Positions 37,257 through 46,044 of a stretch of 54,300 nt of DNA are shown piece by piece. The position numbers and the translations under genes were made by a program. The notes under the pieces were generated by a model, which ran no database searches, had not been told where the DNA came from, and saw nothing but the letters and a program-made list of their open reading frames with translations. Position 1 is the first letter of the stretch; every line of letters begins with the position of its first letter. This stretch comes from Nocardioides zhouii (GTDB lineage Bacteria; Actinomycetota; Actinomycetes; Propionibacteriales; Nocardioidaceae): positions 1-54,300 of the forward strand of contig NZ_SDWV01000029.1 in the NCBI RefSeq assembly GCF_004137345.1, written 5' to 3'.

Positions 37257-37639
37257 GATGGCAAGAGGGACCAGATCGCCGCAGCGTCCTCGGCGGGGAG
37301 CTCGAAGAAGCCGAAGCGGATCTTGCTGGTGGGTAAGTGGTCACGCACATCGGCGAGCGGGATCGGCTCGATCTCCCGGAGGGTCGCGGCTCGCCGGAAG
37401 CCACCCTCGATCACCGGACTGGGCTCGGGCTCATCACCCGTGACTTCGCCGACCATGGTGATCGCCTTGAGCGGCTCGCCCTTCGGGAACGTGGTGGTCG
37501 GGGAGTAGATCAGGATCCGGTCGGCCACGCTCATCCGCGCCACCGGTGCCCGCTTGCCGTGGTTGGCCATCACGAACCCGCCCTCCAGCCCGCGGCGGGC
37601 GTGGTCGCGGGAAGCCACGAGGACCCAGGTGCGTGTCAT
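37253..37639 (-). CDS. EVE domain protein
   Basis: A 128-residue protein of the EVE/UPF0310 type within the PUA-like superfamily, which binds modified bases in DNA or RNA. It begins RTWVLVASRDHARRGLEGGF, has a central MSVADRILIYSPTTTFPKGE and ends KIRFGFFELPAEDAAAIW. The ATG at 37639 is 7 nt after TAGCGT. EVE proteins sometimes accompany modification-dependent restriction, but no nuclease or methylase gene is adjacent. Its stop codon lies inside the palindromic operator of the next gene. Confidence 0.8.
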   Translation of the reverse strand: MTRTWVLVASRDHARRGLEGGFVMANHGKRAPVARMSVADRILIYSPTTTFPKGEPLKAITMVGEVTGDEPEPSPVIEGGFRRAATLREIEPIPLADVRDHLPTSKIRFGFFELPAEDAAAIWSLLPS

Positions 37640-37646
37640 GCCCCCG

Positions 37647-37652
37647 ACGCTA
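37647..37652 (-). promoter_or_regulatory. -10 box TAGCGT, leaderless start
   Basis: Minus-strand TAGCGT followed by 7 nt and ATG 37639 of the EVE gene. Confidence 0.45.
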
Positions 37653-37668
37653 GGGCGGGGGTCCGACA

Positions 37669-37729
37669 ACACGTGTCCGCGATGTTGCCCTCGCGCGGCT
37701 GGATCAGGGGCAACAGCTCGGACACGTGT
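37669..37729. repeat. Long imperfect palindrome (two 23-nt arms)
   Basis: Arms at 37669-37691 and 37707-37729 are complementary except at two internal sites and the innermost base, around a 15-nt loop. Each outer end contains ACACGTGTCCG. It lies between the ABC transporter genes and the EVE gene, upstream of the EVE promoter. No T-run follows, so it may be a REP-like element, a binding site or a U-less terminator. Confidence 0.75.
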
Positions 37730-37750
37730 ACGCATTCAGTGGCGGAGGTT

Positions 37751-37770
37751 GCGGTGGGTGGACCACCGCT
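37751..37770 (-). terminator. Hairpin after ABC exporter operon
   Basis: A stem of GCGGTGG/CCACCGC with a 5-nt loop lies 14 nt past the ABC gene stop. AGCGGTGGTCCACCCAC here is identical to the first 17 bases of the tandem repeat downstream of pcrA. Confidence 0.5.
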
Positions 37771-37783
37771 CGCCGGGGATCGA

Positions 37784-39532
37784 TCAGCCCTTGCCGTGCC
37801 ACGACTCCCAGAGGGCGGCGTATGACCCGCCGGCGGCGACGAGGTCGTCGTGCGAGCCGAACTCCGCGATCAGGCCGTCCTCGACGACCGCGACGCGGTC
37901 GGCGTCGTGGGCGGAGAAGAGCCGGTGCGCGATCGCGATGACCGTACGGCCCTCGAGCACGGCGGCGAGCGAGCGCTCGAGGTGGCGGGCGGCGCGCGGG
38001 TCGATGAGCGAGGTCGCCTCGTCTAGCACGAGGGTGTGCGGGTCGGCGAGGACGAGCCGGGCCAGGGCGATCTGCTGGGCCTGGGCAGCCGTCACCGCGC
38101 GGCCGCCGGATCCGACGACGGTGTCGAGGCCGGCCGGCAGCAGGTCCACCCACTCGAGGGCGTCGACGGCGCCGAGCGCGTCGCGGACGGCGTCGTCGGA
38201 CGAGCCGGGTCGGGCGAGCACGACGTTCTCCCGCAGGGTGCCGACGAAGACGTGGTGCTCCTGGGTGACGAGCGCGACGTGGCCGCGAAGGTCGCCGAGC
38301 GGCAGCTCGACGAGACCGACGTCGCCGACCGTCACCGCGCCGGTGCGTGGCGGGTGGATGCCGGCGAGCAGCCGTCCGAGGGTGGACTTGCCCGCGCCGG
38401 ACGGTCCGACCATCGCGATCCGCTCGCCCACCCCGACATCGAGGTCGATGCCGTGCAGCACGTCGCGGCCCTCGACGTACGAGAACCGGACGTCGTCGGC
38501 GTCGAGCTTCTCCGACGACGGCGTACGCCCCGAGACCTCGCGGTCGTCCGGCACCTGCGCCACCCCGAGCAGCCGCGCGAGGGACGCGGCACCGAGCTGG
38601 AGCTCGTCGAGGATGGAGACGATCCGGTCGACCGGGTCGATGAGCATCTGGACGTAGAGCGTCGCGGTCGTGACCTCGGCCAGCGAGACCTCGCCACGCG
38701 TGTAGAGCCAGCCGCCGAACAGCAGGGTGCCGACCACCGGCAGGAGGTAGCTCAGCTCCATGCTCGGGAAGAAGACGGTGCGCAGATGAAGCGTGTACTT
38801 CTCCGCCTCGAACGACTTCGCGCAGTCGTCGTCGCACAGCTCGACGCGCTTCGCGCCGAGCCCGAGCGCCTCCACCGTGCGCGAGCCCTCGACGGTCTCG
38901 GAGAGCGTCGTGGTGATCTGGGAGTACGACGCGGTCTCGGCGAGGTAGCCGTCCTTGGCGCGGGCGAGGTACCACCGCAGCCCGACCACCAGGGGCGGCA
39001 TCGCCAGCAGGCAGGGGAGGAACACCCACCAGCCGACGCTGAGCGCGGCGGCGAAGGTGAGGATCGCCGAGACGACGGCGATGGTCCACTCGGGCAGGGC
39101 CCACCGCACCGACCAGCCGAGCTGGTCGATGTCTGAACCGGTGCGGGTCAGCAGGTCGCCGGACCCGGCGGCCTCGACGATGCCGACCGGGAGCGCCAGC
39201 GTGTTGGCGACGAAGTCCTCGCGGAGCTCGGCGAGCACCAGCTCGCCCATCACCTGCGAGCGGTAGCGGGCGTACCGGGTCAGCACCGACTGCAGCACCA
39301 GGAAGAGCGCCAGCCACATCACGATCTCGTCGACGTGGGAGCGGGTCGTGCCGTTCTCGACCGACTCGACGAGGCCGCCGAGCAGGCGCGGTGCGGCAAG
39401 TGCGGTCAGCGCAGCCAGCACGTGGAGGCCGAGCGCGGTCCACAGCAGGCGAGGGTGCCGGTGCGCGACCTGGCCGACGTAGCGGCGTACGGCCTTGCCG
39501 TCGGTGATGGGGAGGCGGGTCGTGACGCTCAC
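37784..39532 (-). CDS. ABC exporter subunit with intact Walker motifs and degenerate signature
   Basis: A 582-residue half-transporter: six membrane helices (about 20-310), then the ATPase. Walker A is GPSGAGKST (about 375), the Q-loop VALVTQEHHVF, Walker B TLVLDEATSLID and the H-loop AIAHRL are intact. The LSGGQ signature is replaced by VTAAQAQQ. In the heterodimer its Walker motifs would pair with the intact signature of the partner, making one competent site. Substrate is unknown (drug, peptide or lipid are family options). GTG 39532 overlaps the stop of the partner gene, so both subunits are made together. Confidence 0.92.
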   Translation of the reverse strand: MSVTTRLPITDGKAVRRYVGQVAHRHPRLLWTALGLHVLAALTALAAPRLLGGLVESVENGTTRSHVDEIVMWLALFLVLQSVLTRYARYRSQVMGELVLAELREDFVANTLALPVGIVEAAGSGDLLTRTGSDIDQLGWSVRWALPEWTIAVVSAILTFAAALSVGWWVFLPCLLAMPPLVVGLRWYLARAKDGYLAETASYSQITTTLSETVEGSRTVEALGLGAKRVELCDDDCAKSFEAEKYTLHLRTVFFPSMELSYLLPVVGTLLFGGWLYTRGEVSLAEVTTATLYVQMLIDPVDRIVSILDELQLGAASLARLLGVAQVPDDREVSGRTPSSEKLDADDVRFSYVEGRDVLHGIDLDVGVGERIAMVGPSGAGKSTLGRLLAGIHPPRTGAVTVGDVGLVELPLGDLRGHVALVTQEHHVFVGTLRENVVLARPGSSDDAVRDALGAVDALEWVDLLPAGLDTVVGSGGRAVTAAQAQQIALARLVLADPHTLVLDEATSLIDPRAARHLERSLAAVLEGRTVIAIAHRLFSAHDADRVAVVEDGLIAEFGSHDDLVAAGGSYAALWESWHGKG

Positions 39533-41241
39533 AGGACTGCCTCCACGTCGCGTACGACGACACGGCGGTAGGCCGTGACGTCCGCCAGGAGCTCGGCATG
39601 GGTGCCGACCGCGACGACCCGGCCGTCGACCATGAAGGCCACCTCGTCGACGGCGTCCAGCAGCAGCGGGCTCACCGTGGTGACCACGGTCGTACGGCCG
39701 TCACGGTGTGCGCGGAGGCGGGCGGCGACGCGCGCCTCGGTGTGGGCGTCGACGGCGCTCGTCGGCTCGACCAGCACGAGGATCTCCGGGTCGGCGGCGA
39801 GTGCACGGGCCAGGACCAGCCTCTGGCGCTGGCCACCGGAGAAGGAGCGGCCCTTCTCGGTGACGACGGAGTCGAGCCCGTCCGGCAGGCCCTCCAGGAT
39901 GTCCTCGGCCGACGCGGTGAAGAGCGCCTTCTCGACGTCACCGTTGCCGCGCTCGTCTATCCGGTCGGCCAGCCGGCCGGCAAAGAGGGCAGCGCCCGTG
40001 TCGGACACCATGATCCGCTCGCGTATGTCGGCGTGGCGCAGCGATGTCAGGGGGATGCCGCCCAGGGACACCTCGTCGTCCTGCTCGGCGGCGCAGAGCC
40101 CGAGGCGGTCGGCCAGAAGGGCCGAGTCGTCGGGTTGGTCGGAGACGACCGCGGTGAGCAGTCCCGGTCGGACCCGGAGCCCCGAGCGGGCGTCGTACAG
40201 CTCGGAGGCGGGCGCGGGAGGAGACGCAGGCGAGGTGGGCTCGACGACGTCGGGCTCGAGCGCCAGCACCCGGCACACGCGGGACGCGGCCACGCGGCCG
40301 CGGATCAGCTTGTTGGCGAACTCGGTGGCGGTGCGCAGCGGCAGCATCAGGAACGCGGAGTAGCCGTAGAACGCCACCAGCTCGCCGGCGGAGATGTCGC
40401 CGGTGACGGCCGAACGCGCGCCGAGCCACACCACGAGCACGACGAAGACCCCGGGCAGGAAGACCTGCAGGGCGTCGAGCACCGACTGGAGCTTGGCGAC
40501 GTTGACCGCGGCGGTGCGGGTGGCCTGCGACTCGCGGCGGTAGCGGTCGAGGAACACGCCCTCGCCGCCGATCCCGCGCAGGACCCGCAGTCCGCTGACG
40601 ATGTCGGTGCCGGTGTTGGAGAGGTCCGAGCGCATCTGGCGCTCGGTCGCGCTGCGGGACTGGAGCGGCTTGAGGAGCGGCCCCATGAGCAACAGCAGGA
40701 GCGGCACGCCGATCAGCACGACCAGGCCGAGCTGCACCGACGTGCTCAGCAGGATCGCCGACACGAGCAGGAACGACACGATCGCGCCGGCGAACCGGGC
40801 GGTCACGTCCATCACGTTGCCGATGTGGGAGAGGTCGGTGGTGCCGATCGCGATGACCTCGCCCGTGCTGACCTTGCGGGGCAATGAGCCGCCGAGGCGC
40901 ACCGACTGCCGCGTCGTGAGCTGCACGATCCGGTAGGACGCGGTCAGCCAGTTGGTGACCGCGAAGCGGTGCCGCATGATCCCGGTGACTGCCTGGAGCA
41001 GCCCGATGAGGAGCATCACGCCGGCCCAGAACAGCAGCTGCTGCTGGTCCTTGTCGGCGACGCCGCGGTCGATCGCACGACCCAGGACCGCGGGCATCAC
41101 GGCCTGGCACGACATCCACACGATCCCGAACGCCATGCCGCCGGCCAGGGTGGGCAACTGCTGCCGGGCCAGCCACCACAGGAACCGGCCGGGGGAGCGA
41201 TGGTCCGGGGTTCCCGGATCGGCGACCGGCAGTGTTCTCAC
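39529..41241 (-). CDS. ABC exporter subunit with lost Walker A and intact signature
   Basis: A 570-residue partner subunit with a six-helix membrane domain (about 30-330) and a nucleotide-binding domain whose active-site motifs have decayed. Where Walker A should be it reads TAVVSDQPDDSALLADRLG, without the GxxGxGK loop or lysine; Walker B is ILVLVEPTSAVD with V for the aspartate; the H-loop histidine region is VVTTVSPLLL. The signature FSGGQRQRLVLARAL (about 466) is perfect. It cannot hydrolyse ATP itself and should serve as the signature donor. The GTG at 41241 follows TAGGAT by 7 nt; this is the operon's first gene. Confidence 0.92.
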   Translation of the reverse strand: MRTLPVADPGTPDHRSPGRFLWWLARQQLPTLAGGMAFGIVWMSCQAVMPAVLGRAIDRGVADKDQQQLLFWAGVMLLIGLLQAVTGIMRHRFAVTNWLTASYRIVQLTTRQSVRLGGSLPRKVSTGEVIAIGTTDLSHIGNVMDVTARFAGAIVSFLLVSAILLSTSVQLGLVVLIGVPLLLLLMGPLLKPLQSRSATERQMRSDLSNTGTDIVSGLRVLRGIGGEGVFLDRYRRESQATRTAAVNVAKLQSVLDALQVFLPGVFVVLVVWLGARSAVTGDISAGELVAFYGYSAFLMLPLRTATEFANKLIRGRVAASRVCRVLALEPDVVEPTSPASPPAPASELYDARSGLRVRPGLLTAVVSDQPDDSALLADRLGLCAAEQDDEVSLGGIPLTSLRHADIRERIMVSDTGAALFAGRLADRIDERGNGDVEKALFTASAEDILEGLPDGLDSVVTEKGRSFSGGQRQRLVLARALAADPEILVLVEPTSAVDAHTEARVAARLRAHRDGRTTVVTTVSPLLLDAVDEVAFMVDGRVVAVGTHAELLADVTAYRRVVVRDVEAVL

Positions 41242-41248
41242 TGACCCG

Positions 41249-41254
41249 ATCCTA
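41249..41254 (-). promoter_or_regulatory. -10 box TAGGAT, leaderless GTG start
   Basis: Minus-strand TAGGAT followed by 7 nt and GTG 41241 of the ABC operon. Confidence 0.55.
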
Positions 41255-41282
41255 GGTTCGGGACAGGGTCAGCGACGAATGG

Positions 41283-41843
41283 TTATCGCCCGAGCCCCTG
41301 CACCACCTCGGCGCCCGGCAGCTCGCCCAGCAGCCGACCGGGCACCAGCAGCTTCGAGCGGCGTACGCCACTGCCGATGACCACGACGGGCTCGTCGAGG
41401 AGCGCGTCGTGCACCAGGATCCGCCAGCCCTCGGGCAGGCCCAGCGGCGTGATCCCGCCGTACTCCATCCCGGTCTCGGCGACCGCGCGGTCCATCGGGA
41501 GGAAGGAGCACTTGCGCACGTCGAGCAGCTTGCGGACCAGCGTGTTCACGTCGGCCCGGGTGTCGGCCCGGACCACGCAGGCGGCGATCCGCTCGTCGCC
41601 CGCGCGGGCGCCGGACACGACGACGCAGTTGCCGCCGGCGGTCATCGGGATGTCGTACGCCTCGCTCATCGCGGCCGTGTCGGCGAGGTCGGGGTCGATG
41701 TCGACCACCGCCACCTGGGCCGCGCCCGGCCAGGCGGCCAGCGCGGCCGCCACGGGAGCGGCGACCAGGTCCGGGTGGTCGGTCGCCGGCAGCGAGGTGA
41801 GGGTGGGGTAGCTCGGGAGCGTCACGCGCTCATCATGCGCCAT
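41283..41843 (-). CDS. YbaK/EbsC-type aminoacyl-tRNA deacylase
   Basis: A 186-residue protein of the YbaK/ProX editing domain family, which hydrolyses mischarged tRNA. Conserved parts are TAGGNCVVVSGARAGDERIAA (a GG..V strand and loop), RADVNTLVRKLLDVRKCSF and GMEYGGITPLGLPEGW, the last being the substrate-loop GI.P.G. It is a free-standing trans-editing factor. The specific tRNA cannot be inferred. Start ATG 41843 is divergent from a GDPD gene 33 bp away; no clear RBS is present. Confidence 0.85.
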   Translation of the reverse strand: MAHDERVTLPSYPTLTSLPATDHPDLVAAPVAAALAAWPGAAQVAVVDIDPDLADTAAMSEAYDIPMTAGGNCVVVSGARAGDERIAACVVRADTRADVNTLVRKLLDVRKCSFLPMDRAVAETGMEYGGITPLGLPEGWRILVHDALLDEPVVVIGSGVRRSKLLVPGRLLGELPGAEVVQGLGR

Positions 41844-41876
41844 TCATCCTGAGGTCACCGGCAGGTCCCGGAGGCC

Positions 41877-42884
41877 GTGCAGCCTGTGGTCGTGACGGTG
41901 ACCCGGGAGGCGCTCGGCCGGACCTCGTCGTTGGTCCTCACGCCTGCCGTGGTTGCGCACCGCGGTGCCAGCGGTCATCGTCCCGAGCACACCCTCGACG
42001 CCTACCGGACGGCCATCCGGATGGGCGTCGACGACCTCGAGCTCGACCTCGTCGCCACGCGCGACGGGGTGCTGGTCGCGCGCCACGACCTCGAGCTCAG
42101 CATCACGACCGACATCGCCGAGCGGCCCGACCTCGCCCACCTGCGCCGCACCCTGGTCGTCGACGGGGTGGAACAGTACGGCTGGTTCGTCCAGGACCTC
42201 ACGGTCGCCGAGCTCGAGACCCTTGCCACCCGCGAGCGGATGCCGGGCACCCGTCCCGGCAACACGGCGTACGACGGAGCCGAGGGCGTGCCGACCCTGA
42301 CCGAGGTGCTCGCCATGGTGGGCGCGGAGTCGGCCCGGCGCGGTCGCCCGGTCGGGCTGCTCCTCGAGCTCAAGCACGCCACCCACCACGACGCGATCGG
42401 GCTGCCGCTCGACGTCCCGCTCATGCGCGAGCTGTCGCGCCAGGGACTCGACCATCCGTGGGCGCGGGTGGTCCTCATGTCGTTCGAGGCCCCCATCCTG
42501 CGCCGGCTCGCGGCCCGCACCCGACTGCCGATCATCCAGCTGCTCGAGATCGGGGACGAGCTGGGCCCGGATGCGCTCGACGAGATCGACGAGTACGCCG
42601 ACGGCATCGGCCCGCACACCTCACAGGTGCTGCCGCGCGACCGCGACGGCGCCATCGACGCACCGTCGACGCTCGTGCGCGACGCCCACCGCCGCGGCCT
42701 GACGGTGCACGTCTGGACCGTCCGCGGGGAGAACCGCTTCCTGCCGACCAACCTCCGCCACGGCCAGGCCCCCGACGCCCTCGGTGACATGGCCGGCCTC
42801 GTACGCGCGCTGCTCGCCGCCGGCGTCGACGGGGTCATCACCGACCACCCCGAGGCGGCGCTCGCGGCACTCCGCGAGCTGTAA
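41877..42884 (+). CDS. Glycerophosphodiester phosphodiesterase (cytoplasmic paralogue)
   Basis: A GDPD of up to 335 residues with AVVAHRGASGHRPEHTLDAY (catalytic H-R-G and a metal-binding glutamate), DLELDLVATRDGVLVARHDL (metal and second catalytic histidine) and LLLELKHATHHD. No signal peptide is seen. The next gene is a secreted paralogue with nearly the same motif wording, so they arose by tandem duplication. Several in-frame GTGs (41877, 41886, 41892, 41898) could start it; GGAGG at 41870-41874 fits 41886 by spacing better than 41877. Confidence 0.85.
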   Translation: MQPVVVTVTREALGRTSSLVLTPAVVAHRGASGHRPEHTLDAYRTAIRMGVDDLELDLVATRDGVLVARHDLELSITTDIAERPDLAHLRRTLVVDGVEQYGWFVQDLTVAELETLATRERMPGTRPGNTAYDGAEGVPTLTEVLAMVGAESARRGRPVGLLLELKHATHHDAIGLPLDVPLMRELSRQGLDHPWARVVLMSFEAPILRRLAARTRLPIIQLLEIGDELGPDALDEIDEYADGIGPHTSQVLPRDRDGAIDAPSTLVRDAHRRGLTVHVWTVRGENRFLPTNLRHGQAPDALGDMAGLVRALLAAGVDGVITDHPEAALAALREL

Positions 42885-42946
42885 CCGTCACGGAGCGTTC
42901 ACCGGCAGGACCGCGCAGGGCCGCCTCGGACCGCTTGGCTCGAGGC

Positions 42947-44026
42947 ATGACCTCTCGGATCCTCGTCGGCCTCGGGCTGACCCTCGCCGCCACCATCGCC
43001 CTGACCACCCCTGCCGTCGCAGCCCCCGCCGACGCCACCGAGGCCTCGCTCGTCGAGCCGGTGCTGATCGGCCACCGCGGCGCCTCCGGCTACCGCCCTG
43101 AGCACACGATCGCGGCGTACGAGCTGGCGATCGAGCAGGGTGCCGACTACATCGAGCCCGACCTCGTCTCCACGAAGGACGGCGTCCTCGTCGCCCGCCA
43201 CGAGAACGAGATCGGCGGCACCACCGACGTCGCCGACCACCCCGAGTTCGCCGCCCGCAGGACCACGAAGACCATCGACGGGCGACCGGTCACCGGCTGG
43301 TTCACCGAGGACTTCACCTACAAGGAGCTGCGCACCCTGCGTGCCAAGGAGCGGCTGCCGCTGGTGCGCCCCGACAACACGGCGTACGACGGCCAGGAGC
43401 GGATCCCGACCCTCGACGACGTCATCAAGCTGGCGCGCCGCGAGGGCGTGGGCATCTACCCCGAGACCAAGCACCCGACCTACTTCGACTCCATCGGCCT
43501 CTCGCTCGAGGAGCCGCTGGTCGCCGCGCTCGCCAAGCGGAAGTGGGACGACGCCGACGACCCGGTGATCATCCAGTCCTTCGAGACCGCCAACCTGCGC
43601 GACCTCGACACCATGATCGACGTCCCGCTCGCGCAGCTCGTCGACGCCAGCGGCAAGCCGTACGACTTCACCGCCGCCGGCGACCCGCGCACCTACACCG
43701 ACCTGCTCACCCCGACCGGCCTCGCGTGGATCGCGACGTACGCCGACGGGGTCGGCGCCAACAAGGACCGTGTCCTGCCGCGCACCGGGGGTGCCACGAC
43801 GGTGCCGAGCCCCGTGGTCGGCGACGCCCACGACGTCGGTCTCATCGTGCACGTCTGGACGCTGCGCCGGGAGAACCAGTTCATGGCGACGAACTTCCGC
43901 ATCGGCACCGACCCCAACGCCCCCGGCGACCTGGCCGCGGAGGCGCGCGCGTTCCTCGACGCCGGCGTCGACGGGATCTTCAGCGACAACCCCGACCTGG
44001 TGGCGGCGGTGCTCGACGAACGGTGA
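42947..44026 (+). CDS. Secreted glycerophosphodiester phosphodiesterase
   Basis: A 359-residue exported GDPD. The signal peptide runs to about residue 26 (hydrophobic ILVGLGLTLAATIALTT, cleavage after AVA). The mature enzyme has LIGHRGASGYRPEHTIAAYE, YIEPDLVSTKDGVLVARHE and GIYPETKHPTYFD with the catalytic and metal residues. Compared with cytoplasmic enzymes it has the insertion RTTKTIDGRPVTGWFTEDFT shared with its neighbour, which is common in larger bacterial GlpQ-like proteins. It may release glycerol phosphate outside the cell. Confidence 0.92.
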   Translation: MTSRILVGLGLTLAATIALTTPAVAAPADATEASLVEPVLIGHRGASGYRPEHTIAAYELAIEQGADYIEPDLVSTKDGVLVARHENEIGGTTDVADHPEFAARRTTKTIDGRPVTGWFTEDFTYKELRTLRAKERLPLVRPDNTAYDGQERIPTLDDVIKLARREGVGIYPETKHPTYFDSIGLSLEEPLVAALAKRKWDDADDPVIIQSFETANLRDLDTMIDVPLAQLVDASGKPYDFTAAGDPRTYTDLLTPTGLAWIATYADGVGANKDRVLPRTGGATTVPSPVVGDAHDVGLIVHVWTLRRENQFMATNFRIGTDPNAPGDLAAEARAFLDAGVDGIFSDNPDLVAAVLDER

Positions 44027-44060
44027 CAGGCGGCGTGAAAGGCGCAGCCTTGCACCGGCG

Positions 44061-44066
44061 TACCCT
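44061..44066 (+). promoter_or_regulatory. -10 box TACCCT, leaderless GTG start
   Basis: TACCCT followed by 6 nt and GTG 44073. Confidence 0.5.
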
Positions 44067-44072
44067 CGGCTC

Positions 44073-45737
44073 GTGTCCCTCATCGAGCGCATCCGCGACG
44101 CCGTCATCGGTGACGACCAGGTGATGCAGGGGCCGTACGGGCCGCGCCGGGTGACGTACGCCGACTACACCGCGTCGGGGCGCAGCCTCACCTTCATCGA
44201 GGACTTCATCCGCGACGAGGTGCTGCCGGCGTACGCCAACACGCACACCGAGGCGAGCGGCACCGGCCTGCAGACCACCCGGCTGCGCGAGGACGCGCGA
44301 CGGATCATCCGCGACGCCGTCGGCGGCGACGAGGAGACGGTCGTGGTCTTCTGCGGCTCGGGCAGCACGATGGCGATCGACAAGCTCATCGGCATCCTCG
44401 GCCTGCGGATCCCGGCCGGCCTCGACGACCAGTACGACCTCAGCTCGGCGATCCCGGCCGACCAGCGGCCGGTCGTCTTCATCGGCCCGTTCGAGCACCA
44501 CTCCAACGAGGTGCCGTGGCGCGAGACGATCGCCGACGTCGTCACGATCCACGAGGACGCCGACGGCCGGGTCTCGCTCGACCACCTGCGTGAGGAGCTC
44601 GAGCGCCACGCCGACCGGCCGCTCAAGATCGGCTCGTTCTCCGCGGCGTCCAACGTCACCGGCATCGTCACCGACACCGAGGGCGTCGCCGACCTCCTCC
44701 ACGAGCACGGCGCGCTGAGCTTCTGGGACTTCGCGGCGTGCGCGCCCTACGTCGACATCGAGATGTACGGCCCCGGTCGCTCCTTCAAGGACGCGATCTT
44801 CCTCTCGCCGCACAAGTTCATCGGCGGCCCGGGCACCCCGGGCGTGCTCGTGGTGCGGCGCGAGCTGATGACCAACCGGGTGCCGGTCGTGCCGGGCGGC
44901 GGCACCGTCATGTACGTCAACCCGACCGAGCACCGCTACCTCGACGACAAGGCCCACCGCGAGGAGGGCGGCACGCCGGCGATCGTCGAGTCGATCCGCG
45001 CCGGGCTGGTCTTCCAGCTCAAGAACGCGGTCGGCGTGGAGACCATCCAGGCCCACGAGGAGGAGATGCTGCGGCGGGCCGTCGAGGCGTGGGTGGCCGA
45101 GCCGGGCATCCAGATCCTCGGCAACCTCGCCTCGACCCGGCTCTCGATCGTGTCCTTCGTGGTCAAGGCGCCGGACGGCTCCTACCTCCACCACAACTTC
45201 GTCGTCGCCCTGCTCAACGACCTCTTCGGCATCCAGACCCGTGGCGGCTGCTCGTGCGCCGGCCCGTACGGCCACCGGCTGCTCGACATCGACCTCGCCA
45301 CCAGCCACCAGTTCGAGGCCCAGATCGCGACCGGCTGCGAAGGCATCAAGCCCGGCTGGGTGCGGGTCAACTTCAACTACTTCGTGGACGAGGACGTCTT
45401 CACCTACATCGTCGACGCCGTCCGGCTCGTGGCCCAGGAGGGCTGGCGGTTGCTCGGCGACTACCGCTTCGACCCGATGACGGGCCTCTGGCACCACCGC
45501 ACCGGGACCGTGGAGCCGCCGCTGCGGCTGACCGACGTGTCGTACGCCGCCGACGGCGCGATGACGTGGGAGTCGCACACGTCGACGGCCCCCGCCTCGG
45601 TGCTCCAGGAGCACCTCGACGAGGGCCGCGCGATCATGGCTGCCGCGTCGCCCCCGGACTGGTCGGACCCCGCGCACCTGGGCGCCGACTTCGACGACCT
45701 CAGGTGGTTCGCGCTCCCGGCCTGCTCGCTGGGCTAG
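44073..45737 (+). CDS. Class V aminotransferase (PLP enzyme)
   Basis: A 554-residue PLP-dependent protein of the cysteine desulfurase/selenocysteine lyase type. It has YADYTASGRSLTFIEDFIRD, VVVFCGSGSTMAIDKLIG, the PLP-stacking histidine in FEHHSNEVPWRE, the cofactor aspartate in WDFAACAPYVDIEM, the Schiff-base lysine in FLSPHKFIGGPGTPGVLV, and GIQTRGGCSCAGPYGHRLL, with a cysteine at the expected active-site loop. It is some 150 residues longer than a plain cysteine desulfurase because of C-terminal additions. The reaction and acceptor are unknown. No Fe-S assembly gene is adjacent. Confidence 0.88.
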   Translation: MSLIERIRDAVIGDDQVMQGPYGPRRVTYADYTASGRSLTFIEDFIRDEVLPAYANTHTEASGTGLQTTRLREDARRIIRDAVGGDEETVVVFCGSGSTMAIDKLIGILGLRIPAGLDDQYDLSSAIPADQRPVVFIGPFEHHSNEVPWRETIADVVTIHEDADGRVSLDHLREELERHADRPLKIGSFSAASNVTGIVTDTEGVADLLHEHGALSFWDFAACAPYVDIEMYGPGRSFKDAIFLSPHKFIGGPGTPGVLVVRRELMTNRVPVVPGGGTVMYVNPTEHRYLDDKAHREEGGTPAIVESIRAGLVFQLKNAVGVETIQAHEEEMLRRAVEAWVAEPGIQILGNLASTRLSIVSFVVKAPDGSYLHHNFVVALLNDLFGIQTRGGCSCAGPYGHRLLDIDLATSHQFEAQIATGCEGIKPGWVRVNFNYFVDEDVFTYIVDAVRLVAQEGWRLLGDYRFDPMTGLWHHRTGTVEPPLRLTDVSYAADGAMTWESHTSTAPASVLQEHLDEGRAIMAAASPPDWSDPAHLGADFDDLRWFALPACSLG

Positions 45738-45743
45738 GCGACG

Positions 45744-46034
45744 TCAGGACCGACGCGAGGGCCACACGGTGGCCGCGAGTCCGGCGGCACCGGCGGCGAT
45801 CCAGGGGATCGGGAGGAGCCAGCGGAGCTCGCTGGTCTCGACCGCGTCGCCCTGGACGAGCGCCCAGACCAGCACCATGCCGGCGAAGGCGACGCCCATC
45901 ACGAGCTGGCCGATGTTGACCGGGTGGCGGCCCGACGGCTTGTCGGGGGCGTCGAGCGGGCCGACCATCGGCTGGCCGTACATCGAGGTGTCAGTGCCGT
46001 AGACGTCGGTGTCATAGCTGCTGTTGTCGGTCAT
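45744..46034 (-). CDS. Two-helix membrane protein of unknown function
   Basis: A 96-residue protein with a Tyr/Asp/Ser-rich hydrophilic tail (about 1-35) and two hydrophobic helices (about 42-60 and 72-90). No known domain is recognised. It starts 10 bp after the stop of the PspC-LiaF protein gene on the same strand and is probably its cotranscribed partner. AGGAGCACGAC lies in front of ATG 46034. Its stop is 6 bp from the convergent aminotransferase stop. Confidence 0.75.
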   Translation of the reverse strand: MTDNSSYDTDVYGTDTSMYGQPMVGPLDAPDKPSGRHPVNIGQLVMGVAFAGMVLVWALVQGDAVETSELRWLLPIPWIAAGAAGLAATVWPSRRS

Positions 46035-46044
46035 GTCGTGCTCC

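Noticed and set aside
37669..37729. Canonical intrinsic terminator
   Set aside because: Strong stem but no T-run on either strand, and located some 55 bp beyond a better-placed hairpin after the ABC gene stop.
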